Shown: positions 1 to 8,557 of the stretch, piece by piece | Layout: every line of letters begins with the position of its first letter | How positions within the stretch are numbered: the stretch's first letter is position 1 | NCBI RefSeq assembly: GCF_002836205.1 | Contig: NZ_PJBE01000013.1 | Coordinates: 2,046,001-2,110,000, forward strand | Source of the DNA: Shewanella sp. Choline-02u-19 | GTDB lineage: Bacteria; Pseudomonadota; Gammaproteobacteria; Enterobacterales; Shewanellaceae | DNA: 64,000 nucleotides | Direction: 5' to 3' | Translations under genes and position numbers: made by a program | Notes under the pieces: generated by a model | What the model was told of the DNA's origin: nothing | Databases searched by the model: none | What the model saw: only the letters and a program-made list of their open reading frames with translations

Positions 1-377
1 ACTTTTTCAAGCAAGGTACTTTTTTGTGCAAGCGCATCGGCTTGCAGAGCGAAGCCCGCTTTGGTGAGTGCGATAACTTTTTTACGTTCATCGGTTTCAT
101 CAGCCAAGCGTTGTAAAAATAACTTGCTCTCTAAACGTTTAACGATGGGCGTCAATGTGCCCATATCCAGACGAGTCGCGCGAGACAACTGGGTCATGCT
201 TGCTCTATCTTGTAGCCACAATGCTTGCATCACCAGATACTGTGGATAAGTGAGTTCATACTGATCCAATAAAGGGCGGTAAGCGCGCATAAGTGCATTC
301 CCTGCGGTATACAGAGCAAAACAAACATTATCCGACAGACATGCTTCGGTATCGTTATTTGACACTTTGTTTTTCAC
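1..377 (-). CDS. MarR family transcriptional regulator, OhrR type (3' end outside window)
   Basis: The minus strand reads as a MarR-family winged helix-turn-helix repressor that runs off the left edge, with about 125 codons visible. The N-terminal part contains NVCFALYTAGNALMRAY followed by LTYPQYLVMQALW, which is the signature of the organic-hydroperoxide sensor OhrR, including the redox-active Cys (about residue 19 here). The recognition helix region (MTQLSRATRLDMGTLTPIV) and wing (ADETDERKKVIALT) follow. I chose the GTG at 375-377 because GAAGG precedes it at good spacing; another in-frame GTG lies at 387-389. It diverges from the oxidoreductase at 557 and probably represses it. Known OhrR proteins respond to organic peroxides. 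That this one does so is inference. Confidence 0.85.
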   Translation of the reverse strand, partial: MKNKVSNNDTEACLSDNVCFALYTAGNALMRAYRPLLDQYELTYPQYLVMQALWLQDRASMTQLSRATRLDMGTLTPIVKRLESKLFLQRLADETDERKKVIALTKAGFALQADALAQKSTLLEK

Positions 378-454
378 TACGACCTTCACTACCTTTATTA
401 AGTACTGCAATTTTACCTGACTCCCTTTAACAAAACTAGCTGATCGCATTTTAT

Positions 455-538
455 TTTGCGCAGAGTTATTTTGCGCGCAAAGCATTTGCATAAATTTTGG
501 CGGTTAGTTATGATGCAAACAATTACTTTGCGCACAAA
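455..538. promoter_or_regulatory. Repeated TTTGCGC operator-like sites between marR and the oxidoreductase
   Basis: Three copies of the heptamer TTTGCGC start at 455, 470 and 527. The middle one is a perfect 12-bp palindrome, TTTGCGCGCAAA (470-481). The last, TTTGCGCACAAA (527-538), is a near-palindrome ending about 18 bases before the oxidoreductase ATG. Repeated dyads between a divergent MarR-family gene and its neighbour are the usual layout for autoregulated repressor binding. The assignment to this regulator is inference. Confidence 0.55.
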
Positions 539-556
539 CAAAAATAAAGGCTCATT

Positions 557-1555
557 ATGAATGCTAAACAAATTCAACTAAAATCTCGTCCTGAAGGATT
601 ACCTAACGCCAGTAACTTTACCGAAGCAGAAGTGACTTTACCCGCCATTAAAGAGGGTGAATTTCTCGTCAAAAATTTATGGATGTCGGTTGACCCGTAC
701 ATGCGTGGCCGCATGATTGATAGGAAAAGCTACATTGCTCCTTTTCAGATTGGTGCAGTGCTTGAAGGCGGCGCTATTGGTGAAGTCACAGAATCAAACA
801 ATGTTGAATTTCCAGTGGGCAGCAAGGTTAGCAGCATGCACGGCTGGCGCAGTCATTATGTTAGTGATGGCACCGAAATAACTCGCCTACCGCAAACTCC
901 TATCAACGAATCACACTTTCTCGGTGTACTCGGTATGCCGGGTATGACGGCTTGGACAGGCCTCAACCGCATTGCAGAATTAAAGGCGGGCGAAACACTC
1001 TTCGTTTCAGCAGCATCCGGTGCAGTTGGCAGTGTAGCTGTACAGATTGGAAAATTAATGGGTGCCCGCGTTATTGCATCCGTAGGCTCTGATGAGAAAG
1101 CTGAGCATATTAAATCACTTGGTGTTGATGCCGTGATCAACTACAAGACTTGTGGTGATTTAAGCGCTGCATTAGCAGCTGCGGCGCCAGAAGGTGTTGA
1201 TGTGTATTTTGAAAATGTCGGTGGCGATCACTTAACGGCCGCATTGAACAATATGAATGACCATGGCCGTATCGCCGTGTGCGGCATGATTTCACAATAC
1301 AACGATACAGTGCCGACACCTGGACCGAGTAATTTAGCCATGATCATCATGAAGAAGTTAAAGATTGAAGGTTTCATTGTATTTGAACATTGGGCTCATT
1401 ACCCTGAGTTCGCTAAGCAAATGGGCCAATGGTTAGCTGAAGGAAAAGTCACTGCAGAGCAGACTATTTATGAAGGGTTATCAAACGCACCTGATGCCTT
1501 TATCGGTCTATTTGAAGGTAAAAACCGCGGCAAGATGATTGTAAAACTGGCTTAA
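557..1555 (+). CDS. NADP-dependent oxidoreductase, medium-chain dehydrogenase/reductase family (CurA/YncB-like)
   Basis: A 332-residue zinc-independent MDR-family reductase that probably reduces enones, quinones or 2-alkenals with NADPH in the cytoplasm. Visible marks are MSVDPYMRGRM at residues 43-53, typical of the leukotriene B4 dehydrogenase/CurA subfamily, and the Rossmann glycine motif AASGAVGS at 152-159. The full family length is present. The ATG at 557 has AAAGG a few bases upstream. It diverges from an OhrR-type regulator with repeated operator-like dyads between them, which suggests induction by oxidants or electrophiles. The exact substrate cannot be read from the sequence. Confidence 0.9.
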   Translation: MNAKQIQLKSRPEGLPNASNFTEAEVTLPAIKEGEFLVKNLWMSVDPYMRGRMIDRKSYIAPFQIGAVLEGGAIGEVTESNNVEFPVGSKVSSMHGWRSHYVSDGTEITRLPQTPINESHFLGVLGMPGMTAWTGLNRIAELKAGETLFVSAASGAVGSVAVQIGKLMGARVIASVGSDEKAEHIKSLGVDAVINYKTCGDLSAALAAAAPEGVDVYFENVGGDHLTAALNNMNDHGRIAVCGMISQYNDTVPTPGPSNLAMIIMKKLKIEGFIVFEHWAHYPEFAKQMGQWLAEGKVTAEQTIYEGLSNAPDAFIGLFEGKNRGKMIVKLA

Positions 1556-1612
1556 TTCGTTAAGAAACCAGCATACTTCATGCGTTAATATCACACTGAA
1601 AAACAGTGACAT

Positions 1613-1634
1613 AAAAGGGCCTTTTGGCCCTTTT
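1613..1634. terminator. Bidirectional rho-independent terminator
   Basis: Perfect 9-bp stem AAAAGGGCC (1613-1621) and GGCCCTTTT (1626-1634) with a TTTT loop. It lies between the convergent oxidoreductase and patatin genes and has a U tract on both strands. Confidence 0.85.
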
Positions 1635-1656
1635 ATTACAACCAAGTTAAGATTAT

Positions 1657-2631
1657 TTAACGATATGGTGCCAATGCAGCTTCAATAAGGTGTGCTACTT
1701 GCTCTACTGCCGCTTCACCTGCCGCAATAGCTTCCTCCGCGCGATGAAACTCCATAGTACCGATATCACCAAGATCTGGCACGATACAAATATCTGGTGG
1801 ATCGCCCATTAGTCTCGCCCGCTTATGGCGCTGTTCTAGTATTTCCATCGACTGTGACATCACCGCCAGCATACCGGGATTGGGATTAATATGACCGCCA
1901 GTTTTGTTACTAGGAGAAAACTTATCCGTTAAGCCGGTAATATAATCTCTTCCGCGCGCAAGCAGATCGGTAAAGCCCAATTCTTGATGCTTCTCTGCTT
2001 CCGCAACTTCTTGGTTTGTCGGCTTATTACTTTTCATGTTGACTGGCAACACTTGCATACGCCCACGGCGAAGCCCGTGAAGGTCAACCGCAATAACAAT
2101 ATCAACACCCATTGCTCGGCTTACTGATACTGGAACAGGATTCACCACCGCGCCATCCACCAGCCAGCGATCGGCCACTTTGACTGGCGGTAAAATACCA
2201 GGCATAGAACATGAAGCACGCACTGCATGGCGTAGATCACCTTCGGTAAACCAAATTTCTTGACCAGAATATAGATCAGTTGCTACCGCGGTGAAGGGTT
2301 TTTTAAGATCCTCGATCTGCATGTCGCCCATCCGTTTTTGCAACACATCAAACACTTTTTCGCCGCCAATCAGCCCGCCTTTTCGCCAGCTCAGATCCAT
2401 CAAACCTAATACGTCCCAGCTGCTAAAACTTCTCACCCAGGTTTCTAGCTCATCAAGATGATCATTAGCATAGGCAGCCCCCACGACTGCGCCGATAGAG
2501 CAGCCAGCTATTTTATCAGGATAAACGCCCATTTTGGCTAGCCCATTGAGCACACCAATATGCGCCCAGCCTTTAGCGGCACCGCTGCCTAAAGCGAGTC
2601 CAATTTTAACTGAATTATTATTGTCCGACAC
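1657..2631 (-). CDS. Patatin-like phospholipase family protein (RssA-like)
   Basis: A 324-residue patatin-fold serine hydrolase. The three family elements are present: the glycine-rich oxyanion loop GSGAAKG (residues 15-21), the nucleophile elbow GCSIG (Ser45) and the dyad aspartate in DGAVVNP (Asp159). There is no signal peptide, so a cytoplasmic or membrane-associated lipid acyl hydrolase is expected, similar to E. coli RssA. The C-terminal third is charged and helical and carries no motif I recognise. The substrate is unknown. It stands alone, with a shared terminator on its 3' side and an intergenic promoter region before the helicase gene on its 5' side. Confidence 0.88.
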   Translation of the reverse strand: MSDNNNSVKIGLALGSGAAKGWAHIGVLNGLAKMGVYPDKIAGCSIGAVVGAAYANDHLDELETWVRSFSSWDVLGLMDLSWRKGGLIGGEKVFDVLQKRMGDMQIEDLKKPFTAVATDLYSGQEIWFTEGDLRHAVRASCSMPGILPPVKVADRWLVDGAVVNPVPVSVSRAMGVDIVIAVDLHGLRRGRMQVLPVNMKSNKPTNQEVAEAEKHQELGFTDLLARGRDYITGLTDKFSPSNKTGGHINPNPGMLAVMSQSMEILEQRHKRARLMGDPPDICIVPDLGDIGTMEFHRAEEAIAAGEAAVEQVAHLIEAALAPYR

Positions 2632-2834
2632 GCGTTGCGACTCCTACAAGCTAATTAAGATCGAGTTACTCTTTTGCAATACAGCGCTATGTTACGGCAT
2701 TACGGCCGCTAATTTTAACCTAATTTAATCACGCTATCGTGTTGTGCATCCATATTCAGCTTGCCACCCGCCTATTTCGACAGCTTTGGCATAAACTTAA
2801 TGGCTAATCATAGCCCTGCTCTATCTATCTAGGT

Positions 2835-2840
2835 TATAAT
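2835..2840 (+). promoter_or_regulatory. -10 element of the RNA helicase promoter
   Basis: A perfect TATAAT lies at 2835-2840, about 30 bases before the helicase start. No convincing -35 hexamer stands at the right distance. Confidence 0.4.
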
Positions 2841-2870
2841 ACTCGGTCAGATTATTTAAGGAGTTCACCT

Positions 2871-4211
2871 TTGCCATTCACCGATTTTTCACTGGATCAA
2901 CGTCTTTTACAAACGTTAAAGCACATGGGTATAGACACCCCAACTGAGATCCAGGAACAAGCCATCCCTATTGCCCTTGCGGGCAAAGATATAATGGCAT
3001 CATCTAAAACAGGTTCAGGCAAAACCTTGGCGTTCTTGCTACCTGCGATGCAAAGGATGATTTCGTGTAGAGCATTGAGTAAGCGCGATCCACGCGTTGT
3101 TATTTTGCTACCGACTCGAGAGCTTGCTACCCAAGTCTATAGCCAACTGCGTTTACTAGTCGCCAACACCCAATATAAAGCCACCAAAATTCTAGGCGGT
3201 GAAAACTTTAACGACCAAGCAAAAGCACTTGCTCGTGACCCGCATTTTGTTGTGGCAACCCCAGGTCGTTTAGCAGACCATCTTAAGCAACATCACTTGC
3301 ACCTTAATGGGCTTGAGTTGCTCATATTAGATGAAGCCGATCGTATGTTAGATTTAGGCTTTGCTGAACAACTTAAGCAAATTAACAATGCAGCAGATCA
3401 TAAACGTCGTCAAACATTGATGTTTTCTGCCACGCTTGATCATGGCGATGTCAATGAAATAGCTGCAGAGCTGCTTAAAACACCGGAGCATGTCTCTATT
3501 GGTGCCGGTAATTTAGAGCACAAAGACATTACTCAACGTATATTCCTATGTGATCATCTTGATCATAAAGAAGCGCTACTATCGCGGATCTTAAAAGATG
3601 AGCAGCAAAAGCAGATCATCATCTTTACAGCCACAAGATCCGATACAGAACGCCTCGCTATAAAGCTTGCTGAAGAAGGTTTTAAAACGGCATCACTCAG
3701 TGGTGAGTTAAAGCAAACCGCTCGTAATCAAATCATGGATGAGTTTAGCCGTGGTTTGCAGCAGATATTGGTCACTACCGATGTGGCCTCTCGTGGTCTA
3801 GATCTACTCAACGTATCGTTAGTGATCAACTTTGATATGCCAAAATTTGCTGAGGAATATGTACACCGCATTGGTCGTACAGGCCGTGCTGGCGCTAAAG
3901 GTGATGCAGTTTCACTCGTCGGCCCTAAAGACTGGGTAAACTTTACCCAGGTACAAACATTCTTAAACAAGAAGTTTGGCTTTAGTGAGCTTGAAGGCTT
4001 GAAAGGTAAGTTCGCAGGTTTAAAAGCAAAACCTGTGAGCAAGAGTAAAGCGAAACCAGCAGCTAAGAAAAAAGCAGTAACAGCCAAGAAAAGAACCGCA
4101 GCAAAAGCATCTGCTAACCGTGATAGACGTTTTGCAACCGGTGTTGATGTTGGTGACGCACCAATGCTTAAAAAGCCTAAATCTAAACTGCAAGATACTC
4201 CTGAAGATTAG
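2871..4211 (+). CDS. DEAD-box ATP-dependent RNA helicase
   Basis: A 446-residue DEAD-box RNA helicase that remodels RNA duplexes or ribonucleoprotein in the cytoplasm. In order it shows a Q motif (residues 1-30), Walker A SKTGSGKT (45-52), PTRELA, the DEAD box LILDEADRM (154-157), SAT (186-188), and the C-terminal helicase half with a TTDVASRGLD-type segment and HRIGRTGR. The last about 70 residues are a Lys/Ala-rich basic tail, as in RhlE/SrmB-type helicases. The start is a TTG at 2871, justified by AAGGAG at 2858-2863; no nearby ATG would keep the Q motif. The gene is monocistronic and followed by a terminator hairpin. Confidence 0.92.
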   Translation: MPFTDFSLDQRLLQTLKHMGIDTPTEIQEQAIPIALAGKDIMASSKTGSGKTLAFLLPAMQRMISCRALSKRDPRVVILLPTRELATQVYSQLRLLVANTQYKATKILGGENFNDQAKALARDPHFVVATPGRLADHLKQHHLHLNGLELLILDEADRMLDLGFAEQLKQINNAADHKRRQTLMFSATLDHGDVNEIAAELLKTPEHVSIGAGNLEHKDITQRIFLCDHLDHKEALLSRILKDEQQKQIIIFTATRSDTERLAIKLAEEGFKTASLSGELKQTARNQIMDEFSRGLQQILVTTDVASRGLDLLNVSLVINFDMPKFAEEYVHRIGRTGRAGAKGDAVSLVGPKDWVNFTQVQTFLNKKFGFSELEGLKGKFAGLKAKPVSKSKAKPAAKKKAVTAKKRTAAKASANRDRRFATGVDVGDAPMLKKPKSKLQDTPED

Positions 4212-4238
4212 ATTTAGCCTAAGTTAAGGCTGTTGATT

Positions 4239-4270
4239 AAACGCTGTGATGGTTATCTATCCCAGCGTTT
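4239..4270 (+). terminator. Rho-independent terminator after the RNA helicase
   Basis: The arms AAACGCTG (4239-4246) and CAGCGTTT (4263-4270) are followed by a T-rich tract. The loop is long, 16 nt. Confidence 0.6.
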
Positions 4271-4297
4271 TTTATTTTCTGTGCTTCATCGATAACA

Positions 4298-4774
4298 TTA
4301 CTTAGCGGTTTTCTCTTGCCAGTTTTTATCTGCACGTTCTATATAAACCGCCGTATCGTTAAGCCAAGTTTCTCTGACCCCAAGACTATAGTTTAGATAC
4401 AGCTTATTATTCAAAATAGTAAACGCATTTGGATCGGTATCCACCACAAACCCTTTAGACATACCATAAGCGCAATAGCCACCATATTGTGGCACGTAGT
4501 ACTGCTGATCTTGCTCGAACATTATTTTATTTTGCTCGCTGCTAAAGAGCCACTCTACATTGTTGTACTGACTACTATATTCTACTTTGCCTGTAACAGG
4601 CTGTTGCTCGGAAAAATAAGCGACTACATCGTAACCATTCACCGCCACGCCTTTATCCTGAAACGTCGGCTCTCCACCTAAGCTTGTGCACCCCACTAAG
4701 ACAAAACTCAATAATAGTACCGTCAATTTAAAAAAGGGGCTGATAAAATCTGTTTTCATAAAACCTAGCTTCAT
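4298..4774 (-). CDS. YHS domain-containing lipoprotein
   Basis: A 158-residue exported protein. The N-terminus has a basic start, a hydrophobic core and a lipobox ending in VGCTS, so it is probably lipid-anchored. The mature part holds a YHS-type domain: NGYDVVAYF, the aromatic VEWLFSSEQN segment and YGGYCAYG with its single conserved Cys. YHS domains are associated with metal or heme handling in some families, but no function is proven for this type. An alternative start five codons in (MKTDF) is possible. The gene is convergent with the helicase and monocistronic. Confidence 0.82.
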   Translation of the reverse strand: MKLGFMKTDFISPFFKLTVLLLSFVLVGCTSLGGEPTFQDKGVAVNGYDVVAYFSEQQPVTGKVEYSSQYNNVEWLFSSEQNKIMFEQDQQYYVPQYGGYCAYGMSKGFVVDTDPNAFTILNNKLYLNYSLGVRETWLNDTAVYIERADKNWQEKTAK

Positions 4775-4986
4775 AGCAATGTCCTCTTTCCCCTAAGGGA
4801 GTCACTGTGTCTTTTGTATAAGACCGAATTACCGCTCGGTGTATTTCATAGCACTGACTTCAGATTAATTTTGTTTGAATGTCATACAACAATAGGAAAT
4901 TTATTTTCAATTGCTAACGCTAAACGCTGACCAGTGACAAAAATAACGCTACAATATGCGCAATATTGTTATTTCGAAGGTTTATC

Positions 4987-5430
4987 ATGAAAGTTTGTGG
5001 CGTAGAGTTAAAAGGTGGCGAAGCCATCATCAGTTTATTAAGTTATGAAGGCGAAACTTACAATGTGCCTGATTGCCGTCAGAAATCATTCGCTATTTCA
5101 AACTCAGCACAAACTGACGCTATTCGTGAGTTTCACTTTGCATTTAGTAAACTTTTAGAAGACTACCGTGTAGATGAAGTCGTCATCATTGAGCGTGAGC
5201 AAAAAGGTAAAGGCGCTGGTAGCGTCACAAGCTTTAAGCTCGAAGCTGTGATTCAAGTGATTGGCGTTCCGGTAACGTTTATTTCTCCAGTCACGATTAA
5301 AGCACAACTAAAGCGTAACCCGCCACAAGTTGACTTTGAAGGGCTAGACCTAAAGCGTTTTCAACGAAATGCTTTTGATGCTGCTTACGCATCTCACAAC
5401 TGCACCATCTTCAAAAGAGAAGAAGACTAA
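4987..5430 (+). CDS. DUF3010 family protein
   Basis: A 147-residue soluble protein beginning MKVCGVELKGGEAI, which I recognise as the DUF3010 family found in Shewanella and Vibrio. The alternating beta pattern, an early Glu (VELKGG) and a late basic DLKRFQRNAFDAAYA segment recall an RNase H-like fold, but that is only an impression. I chose the ATG at 4987 over the TTG at 4966 because GAAGG stands at 4976-4980. Its function is unknown, and the MITE-like element directly behind it separates it from the next gene. Confidence 0.8.
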   Translation: MKVCGVELKGGEAIISLLSYEGETYNVPDCRQKSFAISNSAQTDAIREFHFAFSKLLEDYRVDEVVIIEREQKGKGAGSVTSFKLEAVIQVIGVPVTFISPVTIKAQLKRNPPQVDFEGLDLKRFQRNAFDAAYASHNCTIFKREED

Positions 5431-5452
5431 TCAGTCGTTGAGGAAATAGTAC

Positions 5453-5731
5453 TAGGGGCTGTTGATCTATCACGGTTGTTTTTGCCGCCGTTTATTGGCT
5501 ATTTTGACAAGGCGGAGGTTATGTCGTTTAGTCATTCTCCACAAATAGCCTACAACACCGTAAAAATAGCCAAGAAGCGCGGCCCTTAGGGTTCGTTTCA
5601 ATGCTTTTAGTTTTTTTGTTACAAGAGTGCGTTACGAGTCTTGTTTAATTTATTAAGCATCATCGCTCAAGCCTTGTACTAAAATCATTGAATTCGAACA
5701 AAAACTAAGCTCGAAAAATCAACAGCCCCTA
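5453..5731. mobile_element. MITE-like element with terminal inverted repeats
   Basis: About 280 bases bounded by CTAGGGGCTGTTGAT on the left (from 5453) and its exact reverse complement ATCAACAGCCCCTAG on the right (5717-5731). The outermost CTAG is self-complementary, so it may be either part of the repeat or a CTAG/TA target duplication. The inside has no open reading frame and contains further inverted segments (GGCTATTT near 5498 with AAATAGCC near 5545). This is the structure of a non-autonomous transposon derivative mobilised by a transposase elsewhere. The parent insertion sequence is not in this window. Confidence 0.75.
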
Positions 5732-5802
5732 GGGACATTAATCTTCAGAGAATGAAGATAAGCTGCTTTAAAAACAGCTGTCCCTAAAAACTTATAGTCA
5801 TT

Positions 5803-6309
5803 ATGCAAACATTAACCTACCTAAATGGCTACCAAGCCGAGATCCAGCAGCAAGTACAAACTTTATTATCTCAGGGTAAATTGGGAGACTTTTTACTCAA
5901 AAGACATCCTGAAATACACACTGTGAGAACAGATAAAGCACTGTATGAATACACTATCGCCATCAAAAACCAGTATTTGCGCAAGTCACAACCATTATCC
6001 AAAGTTATTTTTGACGACAAAATCTCGCTTAGTCATCAAGCATTGGGTCTCCACTCTTACGTTGCCCGTAAGCAAGGTGCCAAGATAAAGGCCAAAAATG
6101 AGATACGTATTTCCTCTCGTTTGAAAAAGGTTCCGGAAGGTTTACTTAGAATGGTCGTGGTACATGAACTTGCACACTTGAAAGAGAAAGATCATAACAA
6201 AGCCTTCTACCAGCTATGCTGCCACATGGATGGTGACTACCATCAATTAGAATTTGAATTGAGGCTGCTACTGACCTTAATTGATGCAGAGCAAAACCCT
6301 TACCGCTAG
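5803..6309 (+). CDS. YgjP-like metallopeptidase domain protein (DUF45/SprT-like)
   Basis: A 168-residue cytoplasmic protein with a zincin motif HELAH at residues 121-125 and a third likely zinc ligand His131 in the conserved DHNKAFYQL. This is the arrangement of the YgjP/DUF45 family, usually annotated as an M48-family or metal-dependent hydrolase. The conserved RISSRLKKVPEGLLRMVV segment just before HELAH also fits the family. The natural substrate is unknown. The ATG at 5803 has only a weak ribosome-binding site. The gene starts about 70 bases after the MITE-like element, so its promoter may lie partly within that element. Confidence 0.82.
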   Translation: MQTLTYLNGYQAEIQQQVQTLLSQGKLGDFLLKRHPEIHTVRTDKALYEYTIAIKNQYLRKSQPLSKVIFDDKISLSHQALGLHSYVARKQGAKIKAKNEIRISSRLKKVPEGLLRMVVVHELAHLKEKDHNKAFYQLCCHMDGDYHQLEFELRLLLTLIDAEQNPYR

Positions 6310-6381
6310 TTTAACGAAACTCTTTAATTGATAATGATTTTCACTTACAATGCAAACACTTGATTTAAAGAGCGAGTTGTT

Positions 6382-6795
6382 ATGGGCGAGAAGCACTGCA
6401 GTTATCAGCAAAAATACCAATATAAGCTGGCTAAGTCGCAGCATAAGCTGAGTTTCTATCTGTCTTTAACTGAAATAGATTGCATTAAACATAAGATTTC
6501 CATGGATAAGCGCTCAGTCAAAATCAACAAATACCAACTAAAAACACTCAAATACCAAGCGAAGCTAGCCAACATCAGTGCTGTAACACAAACTGCGATT
6601 GCCTATACCAAACTGCATAGTGCCAATGATAATGGTGCTTTTACATCACTCAGGTTAATAGACAAGCTAAGCCTTAACAGCACTAATGTATTTTACCGTC
6701 CCTATAAAGCAAACCCTTGTAAGAGTTGCCCTGCTTTAAGAGGTAAAGATTGCCTGTGTGCGATTAAGCAACAGCAGCGACAACAAGCATTATAA
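6382..6795 (+). CDS. Hypothetical protein with a C-terminal Cys cluster
   Basis: A 137-residue protein I do not recognise. The N-terminal half is very rich in Lys, Gln and Tyr (KYQYKLAKSQHK, KINKYQLKTLKYQ) and looks helical and basic. The C-terminus carries NPCKSCPALRGKDCLCAIK, four cysteines in a CxxC...CxC pattern that could bind a metal. There is no signal peptide or membrane segment. It follows the YgjP-like gene by about 70 bases in the same direction and may be cotranscribed. A stem with a T run follows it. A nucleic-acid-binding role would suit the charge, but this is a guess. Confidence 0.6.
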   Translation: MGEKHCSYQQKYQYKLAKSQHKLSFYLSLTEIDCIKHKISMDKRSVKINKYQLKTLKYQAKLANISAVTQTAIAYTKLHSANDNGAFTSLRLIDKLSLNSTNVFYRPYKANPCKSCPALRGKDCLCAIKQQQRQQAL

Positions 6796-6843
6796 CACCG
6801 CGATTGTTTGCGATGAGTTATCACCTTAACAATACTAATCATT

Positions 6844-6882
6844 AAACTATCAAAACGAAAAAACCATCTAATGATAGTTTTT
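6844..6882 (+). terminator. Rho-independent terminator
   Basis: The arms AAACTATCA (6844-6852) and TGATAGTTT (6872-6880) are followed by more T. It sits between the Cys-cluster protein and the convergent M23 peptidase. Confidence 0.6.
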
Positions 6883-6928
6883 TGCTGAGCGCTACTGGCT
6901 ATTCTAACAAGCTAAGCCGATAACCCGC

Positions 6929-8215
6929 TTAGACTTGGCCCATCATTATTTTTCGCACTTTAACTAATTGCTCAAAAGCACCCATTTGTTTCTTGGATAG
7001 TTGATTTGCCATCGGGATCTTAGCTTTCATTGGGTTTACAGGTCGGCCATTGATATGGAATTCATAATGCAAATGTGGCCCAGTGATCCGCCCAGTATTG
7101 CCCGATAGTGCAATCACCTGCCCACGAGAGACTCGCTGACCTTTGTGGACTAGCGCTTTTGATAAGTGCAAATAGCGCGTACGGTATTTATTACCGTGAT
7201 CAATAACCACATATTTACCTGCAAAACGATGATCTGTTACCAAAGAAACTATACCGTCTCCAGGTGCTATAACTTTCGTGCCGATAGGGGTAGCAAAATC
7301 AGTGCCGTTGTGGGGAGAGTTGCGGCCAGTGACAGGGTGATGACGATTAGGGTTAAAGCTTGAGCTAATACGGTAATTCCGCTGAAGAGGAATACGTTGA
7401 AAGGCTCTTGCTAAGCTTCTGCCCTGTTCATCATAGAAATTACCATCACTAAACTGATAGGCATTAATGCTACTGCGTCCACGGTCAATTGTGACACCTA
7501 AAATGTTACTGCTACCGGTCGCAACGCCATCAATAAATTGATCGTTCATCAGTACCGAGAACTTGTCTCCGGCGCGAAGGTCACGAGCAAAATTGAGCTT
7601 TTCTTTTAATAGCGATTCAACGCGCTGGATCTCGGCCGCATTTAGGCCCATTTTCTTCGCTGAAAGGTAAAATGAGCCATTAATCTCACCCACTACACTG
7701 CGATTACGCCATATGCCTTCGATGTGGATCTCATCGACTTTAAATGAGCCGTCATCAAAACGGCTATAGGTCACTTGCCTTGCCGCACTAAAATAGAGCG
7801 AGAGTTTTTCTAGTTCGCCAGCATCATCGAGCCAAAATTGGATCTGGTTACCAGGCATTAAAGTATCGAGTGCTAGTACGTTTAAATCGGCTTCTAATAC
7901 GCGATACATGGTTTGCTGATCGACGCTACCTTGCTCAAATAAGCCACTTAGTGTGTCGCCTTTAACAATCACTTTTTCAAACTTAGGAGTGTCGAGCAGA
8001 ACACTTGCCACAGGTGGAGGGGATGACTGCGAAGACAGCGCTTCGATATCCAATTTAACGGCAATGCGTTGCGATAGTAACGGTTGAGTTTTGGGGACCA
8101 AAAATGATGCACCAAACAACAACACGGAACCAATTAAGATTTTTCGGTGCAGAGAAGGCAAAGCTGCGAAACGAATAATCGACAATTTTAAAAAAGAAAA
8201 TTTACCTGACTGCAA
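6929..8215 (-). CDS. M23 family metallopeptidase with LysM-like domain (murein endopeptidase)
   Basis: A 428-residue envelope protein that probably cleaves peptidoglycan cross-links in the periplasm. It has one N-terminal membrane anchor (KILIGSVLLFGASFLV), a LysM/OapA-like domain (about residues 75-130, IVKGDTLSGLFEQG), and a C-terminal lytic M23 domain with HNGTDFATPIGT and HLHYEFHINGRPVNP, giving the HxxxD and HxH zinc ligands. This matches the E. coli MepM (YebA) architecture and length. The start is a TTG at 8215 with GGGA upstream; an in-frame stop lies a few codons further up, so no much longer version is possible. The gene is monocistronic. Confidence 0.9.
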   Translation of the reverse strand: MQSGKFSFLKLSIIRFAALPSLHRKILIGSVLLFGASFLVPKTQPLLSQRIAVKLDIEALSSQSSPPPVASVLLDTPKFEKVIVKGDTLSGLFEQGSVDQQTMYRVLEADLNVLALDTLMPGNQIQFWLDDAGELEKLSLYFSAARQVTYSRFDDGSFKVDEIHIEGIWRNRSVVGEINGSFYLSAKKMGLNAAEIQRVESLLKEKLNFARDLRAGDKFSVLMNDQFIDGVATGSSNILGVTIDRGRSSINAYQFSDGNFYDEQGRSLARAFQRIPLQRNYRISSSFNPNRHHPVTGRNSPHNGTDFATPIGTKVIAPGDGIVSLVTDHRFAGKYVVIDHGNKYRTRYLHLSKALVHKGQRVSRGQVIALSGNTGRITGPHLHYEFHINGRPVNPMKAKIPMANQLSKKQMGAFEQLVKVRKIMMGQV

Positions 8216-8495
8216 CCTAATCCCAACCTTGAATTATTATTTTTTTCATTCACGCCAAATGCCTCCTATTATTGAAGGCTGATGTCAATTTATACCAAAT
8301 AATTGGATTTATATGAACTCTTTCAGTGCACAAATTTGCAATTTTATTGCATGAAAAAACGCAGAATGAGATTGCTAACCGATAAAATGAGTAACATGGG
8401 TAGATTAAAAAGCGCGATCGTCGCTTATGACCCGTTAAATCAGAAGATATCAGACAGCAATGCTAAAAGAGTAGCGTTGCTTGCTTCATCACACA

Positions 8496-8526
8496 AAAAC
8501 GGCTTAAACAATCACGCTAAGCCGTT
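8496..8526 (-). terminator. Rho-independent terminator of sbcDC
   Basis: The arms AAACGGCTTA and TAAGCCGTTT enclose an 11-base loop. Read on the minus strand, the stem is followed by TTTTTG. It lies directly downstream of the sbcC stop. The open frame on the other strand across this site is not considered a gene. Confidence 0.75.
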
Positions 8527-8557
8527 TATATCAGGACATAAAAAGTAACGGTATGTT

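Noticed and set aside
8303..8548. 81-codon plus-strand open frame between the M23 peptidase and sbcC
   Set aside because: It runs through the sbcDC terminator hairpin, has no ribosome-binding site and its translation has no protein-like pattern.
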